Shown here: positions 12,568 to 22,906 of the stretch, in pieces
Numbering within the stretch: position 1 is the first letter of the stretch
Layout: each line of letters begins with the position of its first letter
Origin: Rhizopus sp. PT2906
Lineage: Eukaryota > Mucoromycota > Mucoromycetes > Mucorales > Rhizopodaceae
Direction: 5' to 3'
NCBI GenBank assembly: GCA_025529335.1
Contig: JAMYHX010000027.1
Coordinates: 1 to 64,000, forward strand
DNA length: 64,000 nt
Notes under the pieces: model-generated
Database searches by the model: none
Seen by the model: only the letters and a program-made list of their open reading frames with translations
Told to the model about the DNA's origin: nothing
Made by a program: the position numbers and the translations under genes

Positions 12568-12843
12568 TATAAAGCCTTAAACTTACCTACGCCAGCAACA
12601 CCTAAACCCACTGCCGTACCTTGTTTGCCAGGTATCTTGTTTACTACTTTTGCTTGATGTAAGGCATATCCGCCCAAACCAGTAAAGGCAAGGCTACCAG
12701 TTATTTTGCATGGCAAACAGTCTTCATAGGGTTTGTCTTGTTCTTTATTGTCATTATTGCTTAATATTGACTGTACTTTCTAATTTTTCATACAATCAGT
12801 TCAAACTTTCTTTTAACACACCTTGTGTAATTACGTTAATCAT
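12568..12843 (-). CDS. DMAC1-like small membrane protein (DUF4536 type)
   Basis: Short protein resembling TMEM261/DMAC1, a family linked in animals to assembly of the complex I distal membrane arm. The second exon (from about 12774 down to the stop at 12568) reads DKPYEDCLPCKITGSLAF followed by a glycine-rich helix TGLGGYALHQAKVV and a second one TAVGLGVAGVG. The CxxC-type CLPCK plus GxGGY helix is the family signature. Exon 1 is tentative: ATG at 12841-12843 encoding MINVITQ joins through a weak GTGTTA donor to the AAATTAG or ACAG acceptor. It faces cwc2 across a 161-bp divergent promoter. Being under 90 residues it is easily missed by gene callers. Confidence 0.6.
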
Positions 12844-13004
12844 GGCGAAAGAAGGACCATAGAAAATACAACCTCTTTCCTCTTTATAAGAGCGGTTTCT
12901 GAAAGGTCCTTCTTTTTTCCGGCCTGGACTCCAATTCAAAATTGCATTGATGCAACTGACAAGCCTTTTTTTCTTTTTCTTTTTCTCTCTCTTACTATTA
13001 CAAT

Positions 13005-14316
13005 ATGAGGCCCGCACGTGTACAAGTAAGTAGTAGTAGTAGTAGTAGGTATGATAAGTATCACAATTTATAACCCATATGATAGGTATCTCAGGCAGAG
13101 CTTGATGAGTACATTAGAGAGAAAAGACCTGAAGGTGGAACTTATAACATTTGGCATCATCGATACTCTGGATTAGAAAGAGATTTTAATAAAAGAAGGT
13201 TCGTGTGTAGAAGATAACCAAAAAAGAAAAAGAGTAGAAGCTGACATCATATAGTTATCGACCCAAGTATAAAGTGGACATTGCAAGAGATTCAGGAGAA
13301 ACAGTGGGATCAAGAAATCCTAATGCTTACTTTTGCTTATTCTTTGCAAAAGGCATGTGTACACAAGGTCCTCGTTGCAATATGTGGCATCGTATTCCTA
13401 GAACAGATGATGTTTTTGAAACGACAATCGACTGCTTTGGACGTGATAAGTTTACGTAAGTCTTGATTGATCTTGATTGATCGTACTCTCATTATTATAT
13501 AGTGATTTTCGTCAGGATATGGGCGGTGTAGGTGGATTTTTAAAGGAAAACCGCACACTATATGTTGGACGTATTGCTGTGACAGATGATGTAGATGAAG
13601 TCATTAAAAGGCAGTTTGGTCAATTTGGACCATTAGAAAGAGGTACACTCGTGTATGCTGAAAACTTGTGCAATAGAAAATTTACAAACATCATCATAGT
13701 GAGAATTCTGAAGGGTCGTGGTGTTGCATTTGTAACATACAAGACGAGAGCAAATGCAGAGTTTGCGAGAGAAGCCATGATGAATCAAAGCCTTGAAAAT
13801 AATGAAATCATCAATGTCAGATGGGCTACGTCAGATCCTAACGCGATCGCAAATCGTTTGGATGCTGAAGATGATAAGAAAAGAGCAGCGGAAGAAGCAG
13901 CTCGAGAAGAAGAGGAACTGATTATAGAATTTGAAGAGGAACCAGAATTACCGCCAGAACCTCAGAAGAAAAGAAATGTAGTCCAAGCTGGTCTACAGGA
14001 ATCAGACTCTGTTGCAAAAAAGCAGAAAGAAGATGAAGCAAATGGATATGATTATACAGAAGAAGACATTGAAAATTATTATGATTATTATAACTCTGAA
14101 CAACAAGAACAAGAACAAGAACAACAATATCTAGAACAACAATATCAATATCAATATCAAGAGGAACCAGTTAAGGAAGAAGGCATTATTCCAAAAAAAG
14201 TACTTGATAATCTAAAGACACTGACTAAAAATTCACCTGCAGCAATCACAGCCAAAACAACAACCAATGACTCCTTAGGCGGTTTAGCTGATTATGGAAG
14301 CAGTGATGAAGAATAA
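13005..14316 (+). CDS. CWC2: Pre-mRNA-splicing factor Cwc2 (CCCH finger + RRM)
   Basis: Component of the Prp19/NTC complex that contacts U6 snRNA in the catalytic spliceosome. Exon 1 (13005-13025) gives MRPARVQ. The torus and zinc finger follow with CLFFAKGMCTQGPRCNMWHR (CCCH) and then FREDKFTDFRQDMGGVG-like residues across the intron at about 13457-13500. The RRM has RNP2 (TLYVGRIAV) and RNP1 (KGRGVAFVTYK). A further 57-nt intron, 13643-13699 (GT...TAG), lies between GPLER and VRILKGRG; it contains no stop and is a multiple of three, so an unspliced translation looks open. The C-terminal tail is acidic, then Gln/Tyr-rich around 14085-14160. Family size about 340-380 residues fits. An intronic TAG trinucleotide repeat lies at 13026-13050. 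Confidence 0.9.
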
Positions 14317-14559
14317 AAATAAAAACTTATTTTACTCAGACTTGTTTGATGTTTAAACATCAAATTGGCCTTCTCGCAATTATACAACCTTGCAAAAACC
14401 CGTTCTCCTCTCTTTCTCTTTCCATCATTTCCCACTTCAAAAGAAGCAAAGAAATAACAGAAAAAGAAAAAAAGGGAAAAACGCCATTTGCTCTGAACAA
14501 GGATGGAGATTCATCATTGTAAAATAAGTTTAAGAAAAAGAAAAAACATTTTTAAGTCC

Positions 14560-15530
14560 AATTTAACTTATTCGACCAGGAGCCTGTGTAAAATTGGTTG
14601 AAGCTGGTTTTGAAATACTGAGGTGCACCATCTTGAGAAAAGATTTCCACTTAACAAATCAGTCCCTGTTACACATATGCGGTAGCAGTTTTTTCAATCG
14701 GGTCCATTGTAACAGTACGGAGGTTATCGACAACAATGGTGCATATCGAAGGGTATAAACCCTGTTCGTCTACAGAGCCATCAGTAACGCCTGAAACGGT
14801 TCAGTAGTCTCAACTCTAGCTTTTCACGTCCCAATGAGGTTGACTTTTTTCACGACATTTGGGTGGGCACCGTCGTTCAGCACGGCTTTAAAATACTTTT
14901 TCATATAATTCCACCTCTCTCAGCAGAGTTCACAATGTACTAACGATCTTCCGATCAACAAATTCTTGTGGTTCAATCAATTCATGAATTTCTCCACAAA
15001 CAAGCGATTGGATCAGTGCTACAGTTTCAGACGTCTCCAGGATTTATAAGCCCTATGATCACCATTTCCAAGAGGACGTCTTCCTGTGTTCAACCTTTGA
15101 TCCCTCAACCAATCATGTAGCCTGATGATCCTGGCAACAACATTATGGAAGTGGTGCCTATAACGAGGACTCATGCTCATAGCAAGTCACGTATCTGGCA
15201 TAGGTAATACTGTAGCGGATTACGAGTCAAGAAGGTTGTTTACCAAACATCTCTAGCAAGTCAAACTGGGAGTGTTGTAGATGAACCACGCATTAACTTA
15301 TGGTCTTTGGAATCCTCTTTCGCAAGCCGCTGCAGGCGTCGATATCAACGACATTGTCACGCTTGGTAATCGGGTCTCTTCAGCAGAATTGGCTCAACGC
15401 TATCACCGCGAACAGCTGTCCCACTTCGACTTTGCCAACATAGTTTTGCGCATTCATGACGATGATGATGAATTTCACGATGCCGAATCGAAATTTGACC
15501 AGATATATCTCTGAAGAAACATATGCATTA
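14560..15530 (+). pseudogene. Decayed retrotransposon, RNase H region recognisable
   Basis: No intact gene spans this stretch, but near 15130-15250 the plus strand shows a typical end of a retroelement RNase H domain. LWKWCL is followed after an in-frame stop by RGLMLIASHVSGIGNTVADYESRR, written here only to show the A-x-H-x-P/S-G-x-x-N-x-x-A-D-x-x-S-R pattern common in Ty3 and DIRS elements. Stops and frame changes occur on both sides. A 77-codon frame at 15281-15514 with no known domain continues downstream and may be part of the same element. I see no LTR or split direct repeat. The element class is undecided; the RNase H reading is an inference from the motif. Confidence 0.45.
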
Positions 15531-16317
15531 TTCTTCCTTGTATTTGTTCGACGATCTCAGACAATTCTAGAGAGAGCACTTTCAGTCGTGAATCAGTATT
15601 TAGGCGAGAGGACAAATACAAGGAATAATAATACCTTCCACCACGCTCTCCTTTGGTAATGGTCTTCACTTCAGATAAGTCAATAAGGTGATTAAAATAC
15701 ATATATATATTATTCTTTCTTCTGTGTTTCTTCTGTCGTAAAAAGCAACCTGATAACATAATGTAAAATTATCAACCATTTTGAGGCATTTATTAAGGGA
15801 TATCATTCCGTCTATGATTATTTTCAATGATATTGCTTTTATGTTTATATGTTCCTCGATTTCAGCAGCTGATGCATCTTCTTTACTTTACCAAAGTACA
15901 ATATTTTTGCCTTTTATACTTCCTTTATGACCAGCAGTTTGAAAGAGGGTATTTGATCCTGTTTGGCTTCCAAAAGTCATGCAGCATGCTTCCATTATTT
16001 GTAGGAAAACACTTTTGGTAGTACATTGCTCTCAATGTGCCAAGTAAAATCTAAGCTTCTTCATTGCTTACAAACCGTCATGAATTAACTCGGTTTGTAG
16101 TATGCACAATCAATACTCTTTTGCTAGCTTTGATTATTGATTTTATTAACCAAAGTCCTTAACAATATACTCCTTGGAGACTGTTAAGAATAGTACTCAT
16201 CTTATGCCATATTCTTTTTCTGACCATACATTTTCTCATTTGCCTTTGGTAAACAGTTATCCAAGGCTGCAGATGTCTCCTTTCTTTTAAGAATTCCATA
16301 TTCATCTTTTCGTTCCT
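15531..16317. other. Intergenic, no gene seen
   Basis: Between the retroelement relic and the first copy of the dispersed repeat. Frames are short and without known domains. It contains long TTTGGTAAA-like AT runs but no convincing terminal repeats. Confidence 0.35.
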
Positions 16318-16735
16318 CATCACTAATATTGAATGTAGATGTTGGATAGGTTACTGAGTAAGATAAGATAATCGACCCATGAGAGGCTCAAACGCATTCC
16401 ACAGCCTACTGAGTAGTCCTACAGCCTCTAATTCCACTTTGTTATATGAACAATTAATTTCCCACCATTCCGTTTGCTGTAAGTATGTATACCCCCATGC
16501 GGTTGTTGTTCTGTATTCTGCTAATCTCTCTTTCAGTCTTTTTAACGCCAATAACCCCACTTTCTTTATTTGGCATCTAAAAATACACAGTTTATGAGTA
16601 TTTATAAAGCGATAATTATCTTTGGTTGCTTTGAGCTGTTTGATTCAGGCGCCTTAGAGAAAGCTACTACTTTATAATTTCCTATCTTGGAATAAAGCTT
16701 TCATAGACCTTACATGGCTATAAAGTTTATATCTC
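16318..16735. repeat. Dispersed repeat, copy 1
   Basis: Aligns by eye with 17837-18283 in the same orientation over about 420 bp. Shared landmarks: ATGTTGGAT, AATCGACCCAT, CCTCTAATTCC/CCTCCAATTCC, TTGTTATATGAA, GCTGATCTCTCTTTCA/GCTAATCTCTCTTTCA, CTTTGGTTGCTTTG, GCCTTAGAGAAA and TTGGAATAAAGC. On the minus strand copy 1 keeps a 69-codon frame (16351-16560, ending MGRLSYLTQ) that is broken in copy 2. This suggests the repeat derives from protein-coding DNA, probably a transposon or a multi-copy gene family. Family not recognised. Confidence 0.7.
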
Positions 16736-17836
16736 CATAGATGTGCATACAGCTGCATCTAATGATTATTTACACATTGGCTTGGAAAGGAATAATGACT
16801 TCGTACTTGGGATATAAAGAAAAGGAATCATCAATTACAACTATAGAAGATCCTCTAGCGTATTGTAAAGATTATTTTACATTCTTAATAATGTGCGCAA
16901 TTGATATTATCGTCAACTCATCTCACTCACACAAAGGCAATGAATAATAAAAACGCGTCATTTATTCTTCAACTCTTTTTTCATTTATATTTATTTATGA
17001 TAAAAGTGTGCTCCTTTCAGTTCTCAAGACAATAAAGTCTTGATTAACAGGATCAAGCACGGGAAGGTAAGAGCACTTATGATCCTCCCAAAAAAAAAGA
17101 AGGTATACACTGAATGTCAATGGTGTATATACCTTGTAAAAAGTGGTGATGTATCAAGGCTGAACTTATACATCTGAAAAACCTAGAAAGTACAAGCTGA
17201 ACAGTCCCAGACAAGTCTGGATCGACAGACTGCCAACAGGTAGCTATCAATAGACCCCAACCTCGTCTACCAGTCGTTTCGCAAGCTCAGAAGATGGTCT
17301 TGACTCAGCAAACTACCCAAAATAGCTTTTGGTTCGATACCGCCTAGTAACAGCATAAGCATTTATTCGAGTAGCCACACTTAGAGAGCATTTCTCTGTT
17401 CACAGATAACGGGCAAGCGGTTAGTCGGTCACATAAGTGTAGCCAGCCCAGGAATCTGCAAGTCACTTGAATCATCAACATGACCGTACTAGGGTTACAG
17501 CGTGAACAGAGAGCGTGTTCAATCCTCTAAAGAATGAACAGAGCCAACACCAAAGCATCTTCACAGGGAGAAAAAAAAGCGAGGAGTATCTGTAAAGAAA
17601 AGATAAAAAAAGGGGGGAAAAAAAAGGGGGAAAAAAAAGGGGGAAAAAAGGGGGGAAAAAAGAGGTAAGTCAGAAATACTTTGAAGCGTTGACAGTCGAT
17701 CATTCAAATGAGGGCTGTCTATTGGCTAATACGTTCCGATAGCAGTCTAGGCGTTTTTCTATTGGCCCATGCCTTGTTCTGATGGTTTAACAGTGAATCC
17801 TTAAAACGCTACAGGTTCCCAAAAATACCTTATTCC
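16736..17836. other. Spacer between repeat copies with palindromes and a G-rich tract
   Basis: No supported gene. Contains an imperfect palindrome at 17100-17135 (arms AAGGTATACAC / GTGTATATACCTT), a short perfect one near 17207 (CCAGAC-AA-GTCTGG), and the G-run array listed separately. Base composition is less AT-rich than the surroundings between 17150 and 17530, possibly another decayed element. Confidence 0.4.
17612..17655 (+). repeat. Four G-runs in A-tracts (quadruplex-like)
   Basis: Runs of 6, 5, 5 and 6 guanines at 17612-17617, 17626-17630, 17639-17643 and 17650-17655, separated by 6-8 adenines. This is seen directly in the sequence. The pattern satisfies the usual intramolecular G-quadruplex spacing if loops up to 8 are allowed. 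Confidence 0.85.
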
Positions 17837-18283
17837 TCATTACTATGATTAAATGTAAATGTTGGATGGGCTGACAAGTAAGACAATCGACCCATCCAAG
17901 GCTCAGCAGCGCTTCACAGTCTGTTGAATGGATCTACGACCTCCAATTCCTTTTTTTTTTGTTATATGAATAAACACATTTGTAAATATTTAACTACTTA
18001 CAATCTGTGTTTCCTGCAAGTATGTGCATCAATATGCAGTCGTTGTCCTGTATTTTGCTGATCTCTCTTTCAACCAATAAATATACTTTCTTTATCCATT
18101 TACTAAAGACACAGTCTATAAATGTCTGTTTAAGTAGTAATAGCTTTTGGTTGCTTTGTAATGACTGCTTGCATTAGCTGTTGGACTGATTGATTCCGAT
18201 GCCTTAGAGAAACATGTTATTCTGTAAGTTCCTATTTTGGAATAAAGCCTGCATAGGACTTGCATGGCTGCAAAGTTTATGCT
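17837..18283. repeat. Dispersed repeat, copy 2
   Basis: Second, more degraded copy of the repeat at 16318-16735, about 1.5 kb away in direct orientation. It has small insertions (an oligo-T near 17951-17959, extra AT around 17970-18005) and loses the minus-strand frame kept by copy 1. Confidence 0.7.
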
Positions 18284-18343
18284 TCTTGCCGAAGCACTTT
18301 TAGCGAAAGCGATCATCAAGACAACATTTGGGTTAGTGCCTGC

Positions 18344-18374
<31 letters not shown>

Positions 18375-19302
18375 CTCATAAAAACTGGTAATTATATAAC
18401 ATAGAGCAGAAAGTGAATATGACTGTTTGAATAGAGCGCACTCACCAGAGAAAATTAAGGGATAACTCCCCTTAGGATCTATTTGACGCTTGTCTCGCAC
18501 ATGGAAAAGTTACGAAGATGATAAACACCAGTGTCCCACTTTAACTTCTCCTTCCGTTATTAGTTTAACGTTACCTAGCCAGTCTCCAGTACCCTCATTA
18601 TTCTTTTAATCTAGCACGTATTCTCCAGTTGTTGTCTGCACGTCTCCTATCAAGGAGCTAGGTGCGGAGACACTGTGAAATTTCTCTAGTTTCCTACAGA
18701 GTAACACAATAAGCCGCCCTGAAGGATCCAACCAACTTTAGCCTAGTGGTCTGAAGGGTTACACGAAAATCAAGCGATGCGTGTCAAGTTAGATAGTATT
18801 TCAAACAAAGCTCGTTAGGACGCGTCCACCCTTTTATTATCTTACAATAATTTTTTTTTGTTAATTAATACGGTCTAGTCAGCTATATGCTGCGTTACCC
18901 CTGTACTATTCTGTATTTTGTATCGTCTTTTTCTTATGTCAAAGCAGAAAGTCTGTGGCTTTTACGGCGTGGTCAAAGCATCGTACAAGCATTTAACGTT
19001 CTATTCCAAATATGGCATACGCCACAGGAAAACAACCTTGCTGGCACTATGATAATAAAGGGTTGCCAACTGCAACTGAATGTTCTTCTTATGGGCAAAG
19101 CCCACTCAAGCAAAGAATATTATGTAAATGTTATGATTTGACCTACATGCATAGACAGCCTGTCAAAAAATTAGACTATGATATAGGATGAAGCAATGAA
19201 ACCAAACAATGCGGCATATGTTTAACCACATTTTACGCCCACTAGATCACATTTAGTACCTTTGACGCGAAGAACCCGAGATCGCCGTATCAAACAATTA
19301 AT
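18284..19302. other. Gene-free stretch upstream of the secreted-protein gene
   Basis: Holds a perfect (AG)14 microsatellite at 18347-18374. Otherwise only short frames without known domains are present, including an 84-codon frame at 18887-19141 that I do not support as a gene. Confidence 0.4.
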
Positions 19303-19310
19303 TATAAAAG
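19303..19310 (+). promoter_or_regulatory. TATA box of the secreted-protein gene
   Basis: TATAAAAG lies 36-43 bp before the ATG at 19346. A clear core promoter in the middle of a decayed region supports the gene being real and transcribed. Confidence 0.6.
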
Positions 19311-19345
19311 GCGCTAATGAAAAGAGAGGTTTTTCTTCAACAACC

Positions 19346-19771
19346 ATGAAATTCACATCTCTCCTCTCTGTTGTCTTGGTCTTTACTCTCTCTGCTGCTA
19401 ATGCAGAAAAGGAACCGGCTGTTCTCCAATTCTTTCCAGCTCCTCGCATATTCCCGCCAGAGTACAGAATTCGCGCCGAATTGCTTTTGAGCCGCACTAG
19501 CCACGAGATTATCTTGAGAACCAAGGAACCAAACTGGATCGCCAGTTATCCCGAGAGAACACGCGGCGTGGTTGACTACAACGGGCTTCCACAAGGTCGA
19601 TATGATGCGATTATCAACGACAATGATGTCAAGAGCGGTGACAAGACCTTCAGGATCGATCTTACCAGGCCCGGAGCAGAGTTTCACTACGAAGGAACAA
19701 GCGTAACCGATGAATCGATTGATGATCTGCCAGCTGATGGATATGTCCGTTCCATCGACGGCGATGACTAA
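19346..19771 (+). CDS. Small secreted protein, cysteine-free, unknown function
   Basis: A 141-residue single-exon protein not assigned to any family. Residues 1-20 (MKFTSLLSVVLVFTLSAANA) form a textbook signal peptide with an AxA cleavage site. The mature part of about 121 residues has no cysteine, is mildly acidic and ends in an Asp-rich tail (RSIDGDD). It contains alternating hydrophobic stretches such as RIRAELLLSRTSHEIILR that look like beta strands. Its G+C content is visibly higher than the flanking DNA. It sits alone in a repeat-rich island between a two-copy repeat and a transposon relic. Context and composition are those often seen for recently acquired or fast-evolving secreted genes; any effector role would be speculation. 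Start chosen because it gives the signal peptide and is properly spaced from the TATA box. Confidence 0.75.
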   Translation: MKFTSLLSVVLVFTLSAANAEKEPAVLQFFPAPRIFPPEYRIRAELLLSRTSHEIILRTKEPNWIASYPERTRGVVDYNGLPQGRYDAIINDNDVKSGDKTFRIDLTRPGAEFHYEGTSVTDESIDDLPADGYVRSIDGDD

Positions 19772-20199
19772 CATAATGGCTACCCTCGGTCCTATCGTAA
19801 CCGAGACAGATACTTTTACAAGAACTAAATAGCCATTGTCTTCACTATGCGCAAAGTGATAATCTAAGCATATTTATTGACTGTTGTATCTTAGCAAAAC
19901 GTGTAATAAACTCTTGTAACTAAATATGTGCTTTTGCATGTTATGGATGTATTGCAGCCTAAGCATCAATGTAATGCATGACTGTCGTATACTTCATTTT
20001 ATTCGAGAAAAAGATACTAAAAGTATTTTATTGACCATTTTGTGGTGTGAAACGTCATTTTCGTGAAGGAATCTATATTTATTGTAGATTGGTAGCATCT
20101 TTTCGCTTGGATTGCTGCGCGGCTATGGAATATACAATATAGATATGGCTAAACTGTATGCAAGTTGCTTCATACATTGATAGAGTACCCGTTATACAG
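19772..20199. other. Intergenic, no gene seen
   Basis: The 3' flank of the secreted-protein gene with an AATAAA-like signal (GTAATAAACTC near 19905), then AT-rich sequence up to the transposon relic. Confidence 0.4.
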
Positions 20200-20975
20200 T
20201 CATATATACCTAGCAAGAACAACACAAGTAGCAGACAAAGCATCACTGTAACCATTTATAGAGTTATCCTTAAGGGAAACCACGATTGACGGGTGCTCTG
20301 CTTTAAAATCCTCGAAACCAAGGGCAACACTGTTGCAAATGTAGGTCCTGTTTGTAATCTTTTGACCCATAATGAGTTGCGAGATAGTATACCAAAGGTT
20401 TTGTTGCGTTATAACAGCCAAATCAATGAAATATTTGTTATTAACAATATACGCGTTGACAAACAGTTGCGTCCGAAAAAGCACATTTCTAATGAAAGTG
20501 CTTAATTTGATGATTTTCTCCGTAAATGATTCCTTGTATTCTGGTCTTATAACAGCTTCAAAGTAGACTTTGCGTGTAAAACGCTCATAAGTGTCCCCGC
20601 CTTGTAGTTACTACATTCTTTCGATATCGCACTTTTATGGCCCGTTTGGCCGCATGAATTGCATATTTGGACTTGATCATTACTTTTACTGCCATTGGTC
20701 TCTTCAAGGCGCCGTTTTTTCCCTTTTTCTTTCTCTATCTTTGTCCCGACATTATTTGAGCCAATTTTTCTTTTCTCTGTATCATTTTGAATATCGTTAC
20801 ATTGAATCTTTTGAAATGCATATATATGTATATTATACTTACTGTTTACGTAGAGCGAGCATTTATAGCTGCCTTTGCTTTTATGTCCAGACTGGCCACG
20901 GTCTTCATATTTTTCAATATCTGCTATTAGATTAAAAACAAAGGTATTATATGAGATGAAGTGTATATTATACAT
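20200..20975 (-). pseudogene. Zinc-knuckle transposon ORF relic
   Basis: Minus-strand fragments in two frames that join through a frameshift near 20560. The first carries a zinc knuckle CNSCGQTGHKSAISKEC (CX2CX4HX6C-like) plus a degenerate second one (GQSGHKSKGSYKC). The second frame continues with KIIKLSTFIRNVLFRTQLF and LWYTISQLIMGQKITN. Knuckle plus this helical N-terminal block resembles the start of large transposon proteins I associate with Mucorales, including TnpB/Fanzor-related ones, but the catalytic C-terminal half is not present here. Broken by frameshift and truncation, so non-functional. The precise family is an inference. Confidence 0.45.
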
Positions 20976-21696
20976 AGAGCAAAAACAAACTATTCTCTAC
21001 TTGCAGTTGTTTTGATCTGTATTTTTCTTGGAGAAGATGTGTCACTGTAAGAGAAGACATAGTGTGTATGTAAGGCTATAAGCCAAACAAAAGAAGAGAA
21101 AAAGTTAAAGAAATGGAAGTACATTCAATGATTTAAACAACATATCCAAATGACAACTATTTTTGGCAACTATTGTTAACCAGGAACACAGTTAATCATT
21201 TATGTCTGACAACAATTCTAGTTTTTTTTTTTTTTTTTTTTTTTCTTTGCGCTATAGGAGATTTTAGCAGGGAGTTCGAATTAAAGAAAATGTGTATAAA
21301 TCCAAATACTCTCTCAGTCACATTTTTCCCCAAGTATCATGAAGAAGAGTACTTTTCCTTACGAGTCTGTTGAGTTCATTTTTAATTTTTATGGCGTAAT
21401 AGAATACAATATATAGTGATGAAAAATACCATCAGTAATAATTATTGCTGAAAGAGTGTATCTATGATCTCCCAGACTGTTTGAAGACGACTATCAATGA
21501 CAAAAATACGTAGAAATTAAAAGATCAACAGATGGATCTGTGTCAGAATGGTATAAATGGAAAAGGACGAGTTGTACACTAAGAAAAGCATGAGATTTTC
21601 CTTTTGTGCATAAATGATTTTATTTCTGATCTTAAAGTATCAGCATACAAAGATAAGCCTACTCCTATAATTATCAACTATTATCAGCTTTCTTCT
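20976..21696. other. Intergenic, no gene seen
   Basis: AT-rich, with an oligo-T run of about 23 nt at 21222-21244. No gene or RNA signal found. Confidence 0.4.
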
Positions 21697-22906
21697 TTAG
21701 ATAGTCGCGTTTAATCTTCGTCTTTCTTCCTGCTTTGTCTCTTTAAACATATGCCACCAAGCTCTGATTTTTTCTTCATAGTCGCTACTCTTGACACTGT
21801 TCATCAACTGGCACATGTTTTGCAAGTTGCTCCTATTTATTCCATTTTTTTTTTCACCTATGGGCACTTTTGATCTGGGTAAAATATGATCCACAGTTGA
21901 CATCCAGTAGGCTCCCCATCCTAAATGTTTATAAACAGGGCATTTTGTCAAATTGCACCATCCTCTAGGTACAAATACAGTGTCTTTGTTTACAGGCACC
22001 AAAAACTTTCGGTTCTTTACGCGACGTTCAACTTTATGTATAGTACGTGAAATTTCAGAAGGAGATAGCCTTCCTGACATCAAGTATTCAATTATCTCGA
22101 TTTCTTCATTAAGAGTCCAAGGGCGTGAATAAAGACTAGCGAAAAAAAAAAAGTCTTTAGTAGTACGATATCATGAGCAACAGTTACCTTGTGCAAAATT
22201 TGCATAGGGGATGTTTTTTTCTTCTGATAGCTACGGCATGAGATTTGGAATTCATTCCAATGTCGTTCCCAGTTGAATGACACTCAACGCATCTACCTCT
22301 TCGTTCCTGTTTAAGCAATAGTAAGTAAGTTATAAGAGTATCTAATACACTTACCACACCAAGACTATCAAAAAACACGCGTCTTTTGATAGTATACCAT
22401 TCCGGAGTAAAAGGCTCATACACCTTATTGGGATCAGTTTTTAAACGGTCATATCCAAGAGGATCATCAATGTAGCATTCAAATGATACATAGTTTTTTT
22501 TTGGACATTTTGGAAATAGACCTTCATTTAGTCCATAGACCGCCTCCTGAAGCGCAGGAAAACGATCAAGATCATCTTGAGTGAGCGAAGGAAGACGTAT
22601 AAAACCTTCATCATCATTATCATCATCTGAAGATATGACTACTACCTCCCTATCGATAACGGCAGGGGTATCGCTCTCAGCAACATTACTCTCAATTACT
22701 GGTGCGCTCACGCCTTGACTCTGATTAAATAAACCAGTCTCATGGGCTTGTTTTAAAAACTCCCATAGTGCATTAAGTACTACAGAGTCATAAACTGAAG
22801 GCAAACTAGCATTGAGAGTAGGTGAGCTGGGAGCAGTAAAGAAGGTCTCTTCAGAATCAGATAATTCTATACAATCTTCATCACATTTGGCCATTTCTTG
22901 CAACAT
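21697..22906 (-). CDS. HNH-endonuclease-like protein with Myb-like helix bundle, zinc ribbon and candidate SUMO-interacting motifs
   Basis: A 369-residue protein from three exons (22355-22906, 22188-22306, 21697-22135; introns 48 and 52 nt with clean GT-AG ends). In order: an acidic N-terminus with two SUMO-interacting-motif-like runs (CIELSDSEE near residue 12 and VVVISSDDDNDDE near 90); a CVEC...CKFC pair of CX2C knuckles (about 188-222); a SANT/Myb-like helix block starting RPWTLNEEIEIIEYLM; then CNLTKCP and an HNH core (TVDHILPRSK ... NLQNMCQLMNSVKSSD). Asp-His and both Asn positions of HNH are kept, though one zinc cysteine is replaced by Met. The layout points to a nuclear DNA-binding protein, possibly a nuclease or a domesticated mobile-element protein. 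I do not recognise a named family. The frame is intact. Confidence 0.75.

Noticed and set aside
17325..17345. GGTTCGATACC resembling a tRNA B box
   Set aside because: The T-stem does not pair and no A box or acceptor stem lies at the right distance.
18887..19141. 84-codon plus-strand frame in the repeat island
   Set aside because: No domain, no promoter or splice support, and composition like surrounding noncoding DNA.
19337..19774. 145-codon antisense frame opposite the secreted-protein gene
   Set aside because: It has no signal peptide or domain and mirrors the codon bias of the plus-strand gene, which has a signal peptide and TATA box.
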